Shown here one piece after another: positions 8,081-16,543 of a stretch of DNA of 35,232 bases (its first letter is position 1; each line of letters starts with the position of its first letter). A program made the position numbers and the translations under genes. The stretch comes from Anaerolineaceae bacterium UBA1415 (lineage in GTDB: Bacteria; Chloroflexota; Anaerolineae; Anaerolineales; Anaerolineaceae): contig DBPR01000003.1 in NCBI GenBank assembly GCA_002305635.1, positions 1 through 35,232 of the forward strand, given 5' to 3'. The notes under the pieces are model-generated. The model had not been told where the DNA came from. It ran no database searches and was given only the letters and a program-made list of their open reading frames with translations.

Positions 8081-9521
8081 ATTCCTTGCTGTCTTTCTGC
8101 TTTGATTGCACGACTACAAAATAGACAGCAACGCCGACGGCGGCAATCGCCAACAACCAAAGCCAGTTGAGCGGGTCGATTGATCGTTCCACCTCAGGCT
8201 CAACGCTGGGATAAAGACTGTGCACTAGCGCGGTGTTGCTTGGGCGCGCGGTAGGGCTGGGGCTGGGTGTCGGGCTTGGGAAAGGCGTTTCGGTCGCTGG
8301 GGCTGGTGTGGGCGTCGATGTGGCTGGCGGCGTGACGTGCAGCAACAAGAGATCACCCGGGTAGATAATGCTGGTATTGCTAAGATAGTTCCAGGCGAGC
8401 AGATCTGCCAAAGTGATTCCGTATAAATTCGCAATCCATTGCAGGTTTTGCCCATCTCCTACCTTGTGGTAATACTTGCCATCCGCTGCCGGGGTAAGCT
8501 GCTGGAGAGGGGTCAGGGGAATCTGCGTTGGGGTTGGGGTGTGATCGGGCCCTTTCACAATCAGTTTTTGGCCGATCTGCAGGGGCGTATCCACTGTAAT
8601 GAAATTGAGGCGCAAAAGTTCTGAAACGCTCACGCCGTAAGCCTCACCGATCTTGGACAGGTTTTGATAAGCCTGAACTTCGTGCACAATTTGCCCGTCC
8701 GCATCCGGTGTAGCCAAGATCACGATGCCCATCGGAGTGGGCGTGAACATCCCCTGGGAATTCGGGCCGCCGATGAGGAGCTTATCCCCGGTGCGCAAAA
8801 CGTATTTTTCAGGCAGGTTGTTCCAGCGCAAAATGTCTTTGATGGTCACGCCATAAGCCACAGCAATGGACCAAAAACTCTGACCAGGTTTGACAATGTG
8901 CAGGTAGTTGCCGTCCTCATCCGGTTCCACCAACTCGACCGGCGTGATGGGCCCATAAGCGACCGGGGTTTCGCCGGGGCGCAGGGTCGGCATGGGCGAT
9001 TGTCCCTCACAAGGCTGCTCTGAGATGTAGGCGGCTTGAAGAACAAAATAGGTCATGCCGTTGCTGGCGGTGGCTGTGCCAGCGCCGACATGGCAGTAAT
9101 GGGTGGTTGTGGCCGGGCGCATGTGCTCATAATCGGCCCACATGACCATGATCTCATCGATGGTGACGCTGTCACTGCCGATGGCAAAGTTTTCAGTCGC
9201 GAAGACGGTGCGCCCACCGCCGTAGCCTGCCGCGGTAAGGCGTCCTTTGACGTTCCCAATATGCCAGGAAAGCTGCCCGGCGGCCATGATCTCTGCGGTC
9301 GTCTGGGCAACTGCGTTGACGATCGGATCCTCAATCAGGGGCGCGTTGCCATAGGACATGCGCAGGACGTTCATGGCGGCGATCAGGTCATAGCCGCTGA
9401 CCTGATGCTTCCTTGGCGCGGCGTTGAGGCCGGCAAGCGCTGGTCTGCCCTGCGCGAACAAGGAGAAGGTCAGACTCAGGAGTAGGAGCGTTATCAACAG
9501 ACGGGAGCGTATGTTTTTCAT
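8079..9521 (-). CDS. secreted CAP domain + three LysM protein with C-terminal anchor
   Basis: 480 aa. A signal peptide (residues ~1-24) precedes a CAP/SCP-like domain (~43-170) with SWHIGN, a glycine-rich AAGYGGG segment and HYCHVGAG. Three LysM modules follow at about 205-252, 278-325 and 346-395; each has the G-x-S/N-L...I...YGV/I...LL.WN...I/L..G..L pattern. A Thr/Pro/Ser-rich linker (~400-430) and a hydrophobic C-terminal helix (~452-472) with a basic tail end the protein, so it is probably displayed outside the membrane while LysM domains bind peptidoglycan or chitin-like glycans. CAP domains have varied roles and no activity can be assigned. It is convergent with the gene ending at 8050. 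No Shine-Dalgarno is seen before ATG 9521. Confidence 0.9.
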   Translation of the reverse strand: MKNIRSRLLITLLLLSLTFSLFAQGRPALAGLNAAPRKHQVSGYDLIAAMNVLRMSYGNAPLIEDPIVNAVAQTTAEIMAAGQLSWHIGNVKGRLTAAGYGGGRTVFATENFAIGSDSVTIDEIMVMWADYEHMRPATTTHYCHVGAGTATASNGMTYFVLQAAYISEQPCEGQSPMPTLRPGETPVAYGPITPVELVEPDEDGNYLHIVKPGQSFWSIAVAYGVTIKDILRWNNLPEKYVLRTGDKLLIGGPNSQGMFTPTPMGIVILATPDADGQIVHEVQAYQNLSKIGEAYGVSVSELLRLNFITVDTPLQIGQKLIVKGPDHTPTPTQIPLTPLQQLTPAADGKYYHKVGDGQNLQWIANLYGITLADLLAWNYLSNTSIIYPGDLLLLHVTPPATSTPTPAPATETPFPSPTPSPSPTARPSNTALVHSLYPSVEPEVERSIDPLNWLWLLAIAAVGVAVYFVVVQSKQKDSKE

Positions 9522-9527
9522 GTTTCA

Positions 9528-9553
9528 TATATACCATAAAATTGAAAGGTCAA
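9528..9553 (-). promoter_or_regulatory. promoter of the CAP/LysM gene, possibly leaderless
   Basis: On the minus strand TTGACC (9553-9548), a 14-bp spacer and TGG-TATATA (-10 at 9533-9528, extended TG at 9536-9535). The -10 ends six bases before ATG 9521, so transcription would start at or next to the A of the start codon. Confidence 0.45.
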
Positions 9554-9594
9554 AAAACGATGAGCCAATTTCAACGAGAGCATACGTAGGGCGA

Positions 9595-9628
9595 GATTGA
9601 ACCTGATTCTCAGAAATCAGGTTCAATC
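9595..9628. repeat. perfect 14-bp inverted repeat, 6-base loop
   Basis: Arms 9595-9608 and 9615-9628 are exact reverse complements (GATTGAACCTGATT) around CTCAGA. No T-tract follows on either strand, so it is not a standard terminator. A second small hairpin (GGAGC-7-GCTCC, 9639-9655) follows. The block lies between divergent genes and may be a dispersed repeat or protein-binding palindrome. Confidence 0.6.
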
Positions 9629-9723
9629 TGCCGTTACTGGAGCTGTCTGCGCTCCGCGACGACACCCATGGATAAACCCAGGGCGGGCTAGAAAAGAAAA
9701 CGCACAGAAAGAAAAATCTATCG

Positions 9724-9729
9724 TACAAT
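9724..9729 (+). promoter_or_regulatory. candidate -10 for the GT2 gene, possibly leaderless
   Basis: TACAAT ends 8 bases before ATG 9738, and no Shine-Dalgarno sequence precedes that ATG. No -35 or TGn was found, so support is weak. Confidence 0.25.
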
Positions 9730-9737
9730 TGTTAATC

Positions 9738-10745
9738 ATGAAACTGGCCATCCAAATCCCTGCTTTTAACGAGGCTGAGCATTTGCCTGAGGTGCTGGCG
9801 GAATTGCCGCATGAATTGCCAGGCGTGGACGAGATTTTTATCGTCGTTGTTGACGACGGGTCTTCGGACAGTACCGCCAAAGTCGCGCTGGAGCATGGGG
9901 CGGATTTCGTTTTGCGCCACCGAAAGAACCGCGGTCTCTCAAAGGCGTTCATCAACGGGATCCAGTTTTGCCTGGCGCTTGGCGCTGATATCATCGTCAA
10001 TACCGATGCCGATAATCAGTATCCTGGCGGGCAGATCGAACAGTTGATCGCACCAATTTTAGCGAACAAAGCCGACATGGTGATCGGCGACCGGCAAACC
10101 CTGGAGAACAAGAACTTCTCTCCCTTCAAACGCGTGATGGAGCATGTTGGCAGCTCTTTTATCCGTCGGGTTTCCGCGACGGATGTGCCCGATACCGTCA
10201 GCGGCTTTCGGGCTTTCTCACGTTATTCCGCCTTGCGTTTGCAGGTCTATAACCCGTATTCATACACGCTCGAAACGCTGATCCAGGCTGGCAAGGGGCA
10301 GATGCAAATTGAACATGTTCCCATCACCACCAACGCAGCCACACGCGCCTCGCGTCTGCATAAGGGCATGCTGAATTTCATGTGGCGACAGACTGGCGCG
10401 ATCACGCGCTCGTACGTGCTCTACCAACCCTTGCGGACCTTTCTGTCCATTGGCGGATTGCTCTTTTTGGCAGGCGCGATCCTTTTGGGACGCTTCCTGT
10501 TCAACTATTTATTCCTCGAAGGAGTAAATCGCTACGTGCAATCGGTTTCCATTGGTGGAACGTTTTTGGTGGCTGGAATCATGTTGATGATGTTTGGCTT
10601 TTTAGGCGACGCGATCCGTGCCAACCGTCAGATCAGCGAAGAGACCATGATCCGCCAACGCGACCTCTCCCGAATAGAAGACGTGACGCAACTGAGTGAC
10701 TACCACGGCCACCCCGTTTTTTCGAAATTTAACCCTGTAAAGTAA
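9738..10745 (+). CDS. family 2 glycosyltransferase with C-terminal membrane helices
   Basis: 335 aa from ATG 9738. The N-terminal GT-A domain begins with AIQIPAFNEAEHLPEVL, has the nucleotide-sugar site VVVDDGSSDST (Asp about residue 38-39) and the metal motif NTDADNQYPG (about 88-97), and then VSGFRAFSR. Two hydrophobic segments near residues 235-260 and 270-292 anchor it. This is the layout of dolichyl/polyprenyl-phosphate sugar transferases and related GT2 enzymes that place a sugar on a lipid carrier; donor and acceptor are unknown. A start at the upstream codon 9597 is rejected because it would run through the palindrome and add about 47 non-conserved-looking residues. Divergent from the CAP/LysM gene. 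Confidence 0.85.
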   Translation: MKLAIQIPAFNEAEHLPEVLAELPHELPGVDEIFIVVVDDGSSDSTAKVALEHGADFVLRHRKNRGLSKAFINGIQFCLALGADIIVNTDADNQYPGGQIEQLIAPILANKADMVIGDRQTLENKNFSPFKRVMEHVGSSFIRRVSATDVPDTVSGFRAFSRYSALRLQVYNPYSYTLETLIQAGKGQMQIEHVPITTNAATRASRLHKGMLNFMWRQTGAITRSYVLYQPLRTFLSIGGLLFLAGAILLGRFLFNYLFLEGVNRYVQSVSIGGTFLVAGIMLMMFGFLGDAIRANRQISEETMIRQRDLSRIEDVTQLSDYHGHPVFSKFNPVK

Positions 10746-10871
10746 TTATTCCGTCAGAAGAAAGCAAAAAAGAGACTTTGTTAACAATCCTGGTCAGGCC
10801 TTTTCTCTTAACGAGCAGATCGCGCTAAAAACCTTAAGAAGCTTAAAGATTCCTGATTCCCAGTTACGATA

Positions 10872-10880
10872 TGCTATACT
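10872..10880 (+). promoter_or_regulatory. extended -10 promoter of dnaE
   Basis: TG-C-TATACT, 62 bases before the GTG start of dnaE. No clear -35 (the nearest are CCTGAT-like). The same TGCTATAxT form occurs before hom. Confidence 0.5.
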
Positions 10881-10942
10881 TTAAGTCCATCCACGAAAAG
10901 ACTGTCATCAGACAGAGGCGATAAAACAGGGAAATTGCAAAA

Positions 10943-13900
10943 GTGTCTTTCGTTCATCTTCATGTTCACTCTTCCTATTCCGTTCTGGACGGTTTAGCCA
11001 GCCCAAAAGATTTGGTTCAATACACCAAAGAACTGGGCATGAACGCGCTGGCGTTGACGGACCACGGCACGATGTTTGGCACGCTGGATTTCTTCAAAGC
11101 GGCGACCGCTGAAGGCATCAAACCGATCATCGGGCTGGAAACCTACATGGCTCCCAGAACGATGTTCGACAAGGACTCAAGTCGGGACAAAAAGCGTTAT
11201 CACCTGCTTCTGCTGGCTAAAAATATGACTGGTTACAAGAACCTGCTAAAAATTGCTTCGGTTTCCCAGTTGGAAGGCTACTATAACAAACCCCGCATCG
11301 ACCGTCAGTTTTTATCTGGGCATGCTGAAGGTCTGATCGGTACTTCTGCCTGTTTGGCTGGTGAGATTCCGCAGGCTTTGGTGGATAATGACCTTGCCAA
11401 AGCAGAAAGCAGCCTGCAATGGCACAAAGACGTTTTTGGGCCTGGCAATTTTTACCTTGAAATGCAGGATCATCAGATCCCCGAGCTCTATCGCGTCAAT
11501 CGCCTTATGCTCGAACTGGCCAAAAAGACCAATACACCGCTGGTTGCCACCAACGATGTGCACTATCCGCGTCGGGAGGACGCCGAATATCAGGACATTT
11601 TGCTCTGCATCCAAACAGGCAAGCTTCTCACCGATACCAATCGCATGCGCATGTCTGACCCATCTTACTACCTGCGCAGCCCCGAAGAAATGCAGAGTCT
11701 TTTCTCGCAGGTGCCAGAAGCCATCCGAAACACGCTTGTGATCGCTGAGCAATGTGAGGTAGATCTGACCCGTGAAGGCTACCACCTGCCAAAATTCGAT
11801 GTGCCAGGTGAAGAAAGCCCACAAAGTTATTTACTTGATCTTTGTCAGGAGGGCCTGAGGCGAAGTATTCCTGATCGGGCAGGCTCGAGTGTGGTGCAGG
11901 AACGGTTGCAGTACGAGTTGGGCGTTATCAATCAAATGGGATTTGCTGAATACTTCCTGATCGTATGGGATCTGTGCCGCTATTCGCGCGACCATGGGAT
12001 CTGGTACAACGTGCGTGGTTCGGGGAATGGGTCTTTGGTGGCTTTTGCCCTCGATATCACCTCAGTCGAGCCGCTCAGCTACGACCTTCTGTTTGAACGT
12101 TTCCTCAACCCTGATCGACTGACCATGCCTGATATCGACCTCGACTTTCAGGATGACCGCCGCGCGGAGGTGATGGAATATTGCAATCAGAAGTACGGCG
12201 CTGATAAAGTTGCCCAGATCATCACTTTTGGCACGATGGCAGCCCGCGGCGCGGTGCGTGACGTTGGGCGCGTGATGAATATTCCCCTGCCCGATGTCGA
12301 TAAGGTGGCCAAGGCCGTGCCTGGACCAGTGGCTGGGAAGAACATCCCCTTGATGAAGTCTCTGGAGAATACGCCAGCCCTGAAAGAGCTCTACGAGTCC
12401 AGTGAGCAGTACAAGCGTCTGATCGACGTCGCCAGCCATATGGAAGGCAGCATCCGCAACATTGGAACGCATGCCGCCGGGGTGATTATCAGCGATCTGC
12501 CGCTGACGGAATATCTGCCGCTGCATCGACCGACCGGTAACAGCGATGACCTGCCGATCAAATCGGTGGCGCAATATGATATGGATGGGATCAACGACCT
12601 GGGTTTGCTCAAGGTCGACTTTCTGGGCCTGACGATGCTCACGATCATGGCGCGAGCCTGTGAAAACATTGAAAGACGCCACGGTATCAGCCTGAAGCTG
12701 GGGAATATCCCGATCGATGACCCTGAAGTGTTTGAGTTTATCGGTCAGGGTCATACCACGGGTTTGTTCCAGCTTGAAGGCGGCGGCATGACCCGCTATC
12801 TTGAGCAAATGCAGCCTAAAACCGTGCAGCATGTCATTGCCATGGTCGCGCTTTACCGACCAGGACCTATGGAAATTATCCCCGCCTATATCGCCAACAT
12901 GCACGGCGAGGTGCCTGTCAGCTATCAGCACGAAAAGCTGGAGCCGATCCTGAAAGAAACCTACGGTCACACGGTCTATCAGGAGCAGATCATGCAGGCC
13001 GCGATGAGCCTGGCGGGCTATTTGCCTGGTGAATCGGACGACCTGCGCGCGGCTGTTTCAAAGAAAAAGACCGAGAAAGTCATCAAACATCGCTCCAAGT
13101 TTATTGAAGGGGCGGTTCGTCAGGGGATTGAGGAAGACGTAGCCAAAGAAATTTTTGCCCATTGGGAAGCTTTCGCGGACTATGGGTTCAACAAAAGCCA
13201 CGCCACCAATTACGGCATCATGGCGGTCAAGACCGGTTACCTGAAATACCATTATCCGGCCGAGTACATGACCGCCTTGCTCTCGGCCTGGAAAAACGAC
13301 CTGGACAAAATCGCGGTTTATGTGGCGGAGTGTCGGGAACTGGGTATTGAGGTGCTGCCGCCAGATGTCAACAGCAGTGTCTTTGATTTTTCGATCATCG
13401 ATCAACCGGACGGCAAGGCTGCCATCCGGTTTGGATTGGGCGCGATCAAAAACGTAGGACAAGCGCCTGTTGATGAAATTATCCAGGGCAGAAGAAATCA
13501 GCCTTTCGACAGTATTGACGATTTTGCCAGGCGCGTGGACCTGCGCAAGGTTGGCAAACGGGCAATGGAATGCCTGATCAAGGTCGGAGCGCTGGATGAG
13601 CTGGGTGAGCGAGGCGCGATTTTGGCTGGGTTGGATCAGATCGTCAACATTTCTACTTCCCATTTCAAGGCCAAAGAGATGGGACAGCTTGATCTCTTCG
13701 GTGGGGGACTGGTCGATGATCAGCCCATGATCGTATTGCCCTTTACGGCAAGGATGAGCAAAAATGAGCAGCTTGACTGGGAAAAAGAGCTGCTGGGGCT
13801 TTATGTCTCTGACCATCCCATCAACGGGATCCTAAAACAGATCAGCGATAAAATCACCCATTTTTCCAACGCATTAAGTGAGGCTGAAGACAAATCCAAA

Positions 13901-14878
13901 ATCGCGGTAGGCGGCGTTGTCAACCGTATGCGTCCTCTTCCGACCAGGAAGGGCGAGCAGATGGCGTTTGTGACCCTATCGGATGCCTTTGGTGATATGG
14001 ACCTTGTCTTTTTCCCGAGAAGCTGGGAGAAATACCGCGATATCGTCAATGTCGGAACAGCTTTACTGGTCGAAGGCAAAGCGCAGCACCGTGATAATGA
14101 CGTCTCCGTTCTGGTCGATAAAGCCTCGGTTGTGGAAAGTGAGTCGGGGGAGCAGCCCGGGGTTGCTGACCCCTTCTCAGGGCCATTCTTTGAGCGAATG
14201 ATAGAGAAGAACCTGCCTGATATCCGCCTGCTTTCCCGATACGCCTGGCCGCCGGTTGATGGCGTGATGGATGATGGCGGGATTAATGACCTGGGCGAAG
14301 GTGATAGCGATGATGAGTTACCGCCGTGGGATGAAGAAGACGAGGATGTTGACGATCCTTTCACAAAGCTGAAGATGATGCATGAGCCTCTGCAAGGGCA
14401 AGGGGAAGGCAAGTTCAGGGGCGGCCTTGAGGAAGTTGACCTTGATCAGGTGCTGGATCCAACTGAATTGGCGATGGTTGACCAGCTGGTCAGTGAGATG
14501 GACAGGTCTGAGGCAATACGCGAACGAGCTGAAGACTATTCGGCCGACTCGCAGGGGGAAGAGGAACCCTTCGACTTTGTGGATAAAGATATTTTGGACT
14601 CACGGCCTGAGAAGGTTTTGATCCTGACTGTGCAAAGCAGTGGTTCAGCCGAGAAAGATCAGCGACGCATGGCCCAATATCACGGTCTGATCTGTTCGCA
14701 CCCCGGCAAGGATATTTTTGGTTTCCGTCTGCCAAAACAGGGCGGCGGCTGGAAGGTGGTCGCCTTCCCGAATGTGCCCATTGAGATCAGCAAAGACCTG
14801 CTGCGCCAGCTTTCCGAGGGGTTTGGGGAAGAAAACCTGTGCTGTTTTGACTACGCCACTTGTTTTGATAAGCGGTAG
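10943..14878 (+). CDS. dnaE: DNA polymerase III subunit alpha
   Basis: 1311 aa, replicative polymerase catalytic subunit. The PHP domain opens the protein (FVHLHVHSSYSVLDG, LTDHGTMFG). The palm carries PDIDLDF with D397 and D399, matching the catalytic Asp pair of E. coli DnaE, and a third Asp in LLKVDFLGL (~558). The NxSHAxxYG fingers motif is at ~750. QLDLF (915-919) is a clear sliding-clamp binding pentapeptide. An OB fold starts near 985 (VGGVVNRMRP). Between ~1105 and ~1205 there is an unusual acidic, low-complexity linker rich in Asp/Glu, followed by a C-terminal domain to 1311. The start is GTG 10943 with AGGGAA upstream at 10928; the first residues are the conserved FVHLHVHS, which fixes it. 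Monocistronic by spacing. Confidence 0.97.
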   Translation: MSFVHLHVHSSYSVLDGLASPKDLVQYTKELGMNALALTDHGTMFGTLDFFKAATAEGIKPIIGLETYMAPRTMFDKDSSRDKKRYHLLLLAKNMTGYKNLLKIASVSQLEGYYNKPRIDRQFLSGHAEGLIGTSACLAGEIPQALVDNDLAKAESSLQWHKDVFGPGNFYLEMQDHQIPELYRVNRLMLELAKKTNTPLVATNDVHYPRREDAEYQDILLCIQTGKLLTDTNRMRMSDPSYYLRSPEEMQSLFSQVPEAIRNTLVIAEQCEVDLTREGYHLPKFDVPGEESPQSYLLDLCQEGLRRSIPDRAGSSVVQERLQYELGVINQMGFAEYFLIVWDLCRYSRDHGIWYNVRGSGNGSLVAFALDITSVEPLSYDLLFERFLNPDRLTMPDIDLDFQDDRRAEVMEYCNQKYGADKVAQIITFGTMAARGAVRDVGRVMNIPLPDVDKVAKAVPGPVAGKNIPLMKSLENTPALKELYESSEQYKRLIDVASHMEGSIRNIGTHAAGVIISDLPLTEYLPLHRPTGNSDDLPIKSVAQYDMDGINDLGLLKVDFLGLTMLTIMARACENIERRHGISLKLGNIPIDDPEVFEFIGQGHTTGLFQLEGGGMTRYLEQMQPKTVQHVIAMVALYRPGPMEIIPAYIANMHGEVPVSYQHEKLEPILKETYGHTVYQEQIMQAAMSLAGYLPGESDDLRAAVSKKKTEKVIKHRSKFIEGAVRQGIEEDVAKEIFAHWEAFADYGFNKSHATNYGIMAVKTGYLKYHYPAEYMTALLSAWKNDLDKIAVYVAECRELGIEVLPPDVNSSVFDFSIIDQPDGKAAIRFGLGAIKNVGQAPVDEIIQGRRNQPFDSIDDFARRVDLRKVGKRAMECLIKVGALDELGERGAILAGLDQIVNISTSHFKAKEMGQLDLFGGGLVDDQPMIVLPFTARMSKNEQLDWEKELLGLYVSDHPINGILKQISDKITHFSNALSEAEDKSKIAVGGVVNRMRPLPTRKGEQMAFVTLSDAFGDMDLVFFPRSWEKYRDIVNVGTALLVEGKAQHRDNDVSVLVDKASVVESESGEQPGVADPFSGPFFERMIEKNLPDIRLLSRYAWPPVDGVMDDGGINDLGEGDSDDELPPWDEEDEDVDDPFTKLKMMHEPLQGQGEGKFRGGLEEVDLDQVLDPTELAMVDQLVSEMDRSEAIRERAEDYSADSQGEEEPFDFVDKDILDSRPEKVLILTVQSSGSAEKDQRRMAQYHGLICSHPGKDIFGFRLPKQGGGWKVVAFPNVPIEISKDLLRQLSEGFGEENLCCFDYATCFDKR

Positions 14879-14994
14879 GAGCGAAATTTTTCTTTTTTTG
14901 GAAAGTTTTATTGTCATAGTTGCCTGATATTTCTGTGAATTGTGGGTTGTGTTGGCTTGCCACAAGCCTTTATTCTCCCCGATGAACGATTCAT

Positions 14995-15003
14995 TGCTAT
15001 AAT
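14995..15003 (+). promoter_or_regulatory. extended -10 promoter of the hom operon
   Basis: TG-C-TATAAT, perfect -10 with extended TG. Expected transcription start is near 15010, downstream of the alternative TTG at 15006, which supports ATG 15027 as the real start of hom. Confidence 0.65.
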
Positions 15004-15026
15004 TATTGCCTGGAAAGGTGGTTGGG

Positions 15027-16070
15027 ATGAAAACGGTTGATCTGGCACTGCTTGGTTTTGGGAATGTGGGTAGGGCGTTCGCGCGGCTTTTGCTTGAGAA
15101 ATACGAGGAGCTTCAACGAGACCACGGCTTTAAACCCCGTATCGTTGGCATCGCCACGGGAAGACATGGGGTTTGCATCAACCCGCAGGGAATCAAGCTC
15201 GAAGAACTGGTTGAGGCGATTGACAGTTCTGAGCGTCTGGATCTGAACCGATTCAATACCCAAACTCCTGTCATTGACAGTTATGACTTTATCCAACAGG
15301 TTCCCGCTCAGGTCTTGTGCGAGACCACGCCGGTGAACCCGCAAAGCGGCTTGCCCGCGCTGGACTTTTTGCGCGCTGGCGCGAAGCGTGGGCTTCACCT
15401 CATCACCGCCAACAAGGGGCCGGTTGTTTTTGGCTTTCGAGAGCTGACGGAACTCACCCGCCAAAAGGGCAAGCTGTTCCGCTTTGAATCAGCGGTCATG
15501 GACGGCGCGCCTATCTTTTCCTTGTTCCGCCATTCGCTGGCTGGAGCGCAGATAAGGGGTTTTTATGGCATCCTCAATTCCTGCACCAACCTTTTGCTCG
15601 AGCGCATGCGCGAGGGCGAAAGCCTTGAGCAGGCCATAGCATACGGCGCGTCGATCGGTATCACCGAAACAGACCCAAGCAATGATGTGGACGGTTGGGA
15701 CGCTGCCATCAAGGTTGCTGCCCTTTCCAATGTGCTGATGGGGCAGAACCTGACGCCCAAAGACGTCAACCCTATCGGGATTCGCGGCATCACGCCTCAG
15801 ATGATCCAGGAGGCTGAAGCACAAGGCAAGCGCTGGAAGCTGCTTTGTCGGGGGGGCTGGGAAAATGGAAAGTTCGTTTGCAGCGTGGCGCCCGGGATGG
15901 TTTCAGCGGACTCACCGCTTTACACCGTAGACGGCACCTCCTCATTTGTGAGTTTTGAGCTGGATGTTTTGCCTGGTCTGGGTGTGCTTGAATCTGACCC
16001 AAGCCCAAAGACGACGGCGTTTGGTTTGTTATCGGATCTGATCGACATTGTCAGAACGGAGCAGGCGTGA
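15027..16070 (+). CDS. hom: homoserine dehydrogenase, short form
   Basis: 347 aa. Reduces aspartate semialdehyde to homoserine with NAD(P)H, on the route to threonine and methionine. The Rossmann start is LALLGFGNVGRAFARLL; NKGPVV, SAVMDGAPIF, the LNSCTNLLLERM region and the catalytic stretch ETDPSNDVDGWDAAIK are typical of the family. There is no C-terminal ACT domain, so feedback regulation by threonine through ACT is not expected. ATG 15027 is preceded by AAAGGTGG (15014-15021). A TTG at 15006 is in frame but lies before the predicted transcription start. Its stop overlaps the GTG of folK by four bases. Confidence 0.95.
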   Translation: MKTVDLALLGFGNVGRAFARLLLEKYEELQRDHGFKPRIVGIATGRHGVCINPQGIKLEELVEAIDSSERLDLNRFNTQTPVIDSYDFIQQVPAQVLCETTPVNPQSGLPALDFLRAGAKRGLHLITANKGPVVFGFRELTELTRQKGKLFRFESAVMDGAPIFSLFRHSLAGAQIRGFYGILNSCTNLLLERMREGESLEQAIAYGASIGITETDPSNDVDGWDAAIKVAALSNVLMGQNLTPKDVNPIGIRGITPQMIQEAEAQGKRWKLLCRGGWENGKFVCSVAPGMVSADSPLYTVDGTSSFVSFELDVLPGLGVLESDPSPKTTAFGLLSDLIDIVRTEQA

Positions 16071-16543
16071 AGCGGGTCTTTTTGGGATTGGGCACAAACA
16101 TGGGCGACCGTCAGCAAAACCTGGCGGATGCCATTGACGCTCTGGCGAAAAAGATGGAAATCCTGCGACGATCTTCTATCTATGAAACGAAAGCCTGGGG
16201 TTATACCGAGCAGGCTGACTTTCTGAACATGGTGGTTGAGGCGAAGACAGAACTAAAACCTTTGGCTTTGTTGAATTTTCTGAAACGGACTGAAAGCGAA
16301 CTGGGCAGGGTTGCAAATTTCCGTTACGGACCACGCGTGATCGATATTGACATCCTCCTGTATGAGGATCTGGTGCGAAACACGCCCCGAATGCAAATTC
16401 CGCATCCGCGATTGCACGAACGGGCCTTCGTCCTGGTGCCGATGGTCGAGCTGGCGGCGGATCTTGTGCATCCGATATTAAATAGAAGCATGTCTGAGTT
16501 GTTGAAAGCAGTTGATGGACAAGAGGTGCGTTTATGCGAATAG
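16067..16543 (+). CDS. folK: 2-amino-4-hydroxy-6-hydroxymethyldihydropteridine diphosphokinase
   Basis: 158 aa, the usual length for HPPK. Transfers pyrophosphate from ATP to hydroxymethyl-dihydropterin in folate synthesis. Family motifs are LGLGTNMGDRQQNL at the N-terminus, SSIYETKAWG, ADFLNMVV, and the signature GPRVIDIDILLY with its two Asp residues, then IPHPRLHERAFVL. The GTG start lies in a GTGA overlap with the stop of hom, which implies translational coupling. Its own 3' end overlaps the next gene by 10 bases. No other folate gene is in the window. Confidence 0.95.
   Translation: MKRVFLGLGTNMGDRQQNLADAIDALAKKMEILRRSSIYETKAWGYTEQADFLNMVVEAKTELKPLALLNFLKRTESELGRVANFRYGPRVIDIDILLYEDLVRNTPRMQIPHPRLHERAFVLVPMVELAADLVHPILNRSMSELLKAVDGQEVRLCE

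Noticed and set aside
9036..9485. 149-aa open frame on the plus strand opposite the CAP domain
   Set aside because: Opposes a protein with recognisable CAP/LysM domains; no ribosome site or recognisable fold.
9597..9737. N-terminal extension of the GT2 gene to an upstream start codon
   Set aside because: Would translate the palindromic repeat; GT2 proteins begin at the strand found right after ATG 9738.
12062..12970. 302-aa open frame on the minus strand inside dnaE
   Set aside because: Antisense shadow of well-conserved dnaE coding sequence; composition is His/Gln/Arg-rich without domain features and there is no ribosome site.
14879..14920. T-rich stretch after dnaE as a terminator
   Set aside because: T-tracts are present but I could not find a stable stem in front of them.
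15006..15026. TTG start for homoserine dehydrogenase
   Set aside because: Lies upstream of the predicted transcription start and the Shine-Dalgarno sits between it and ATG 15027.
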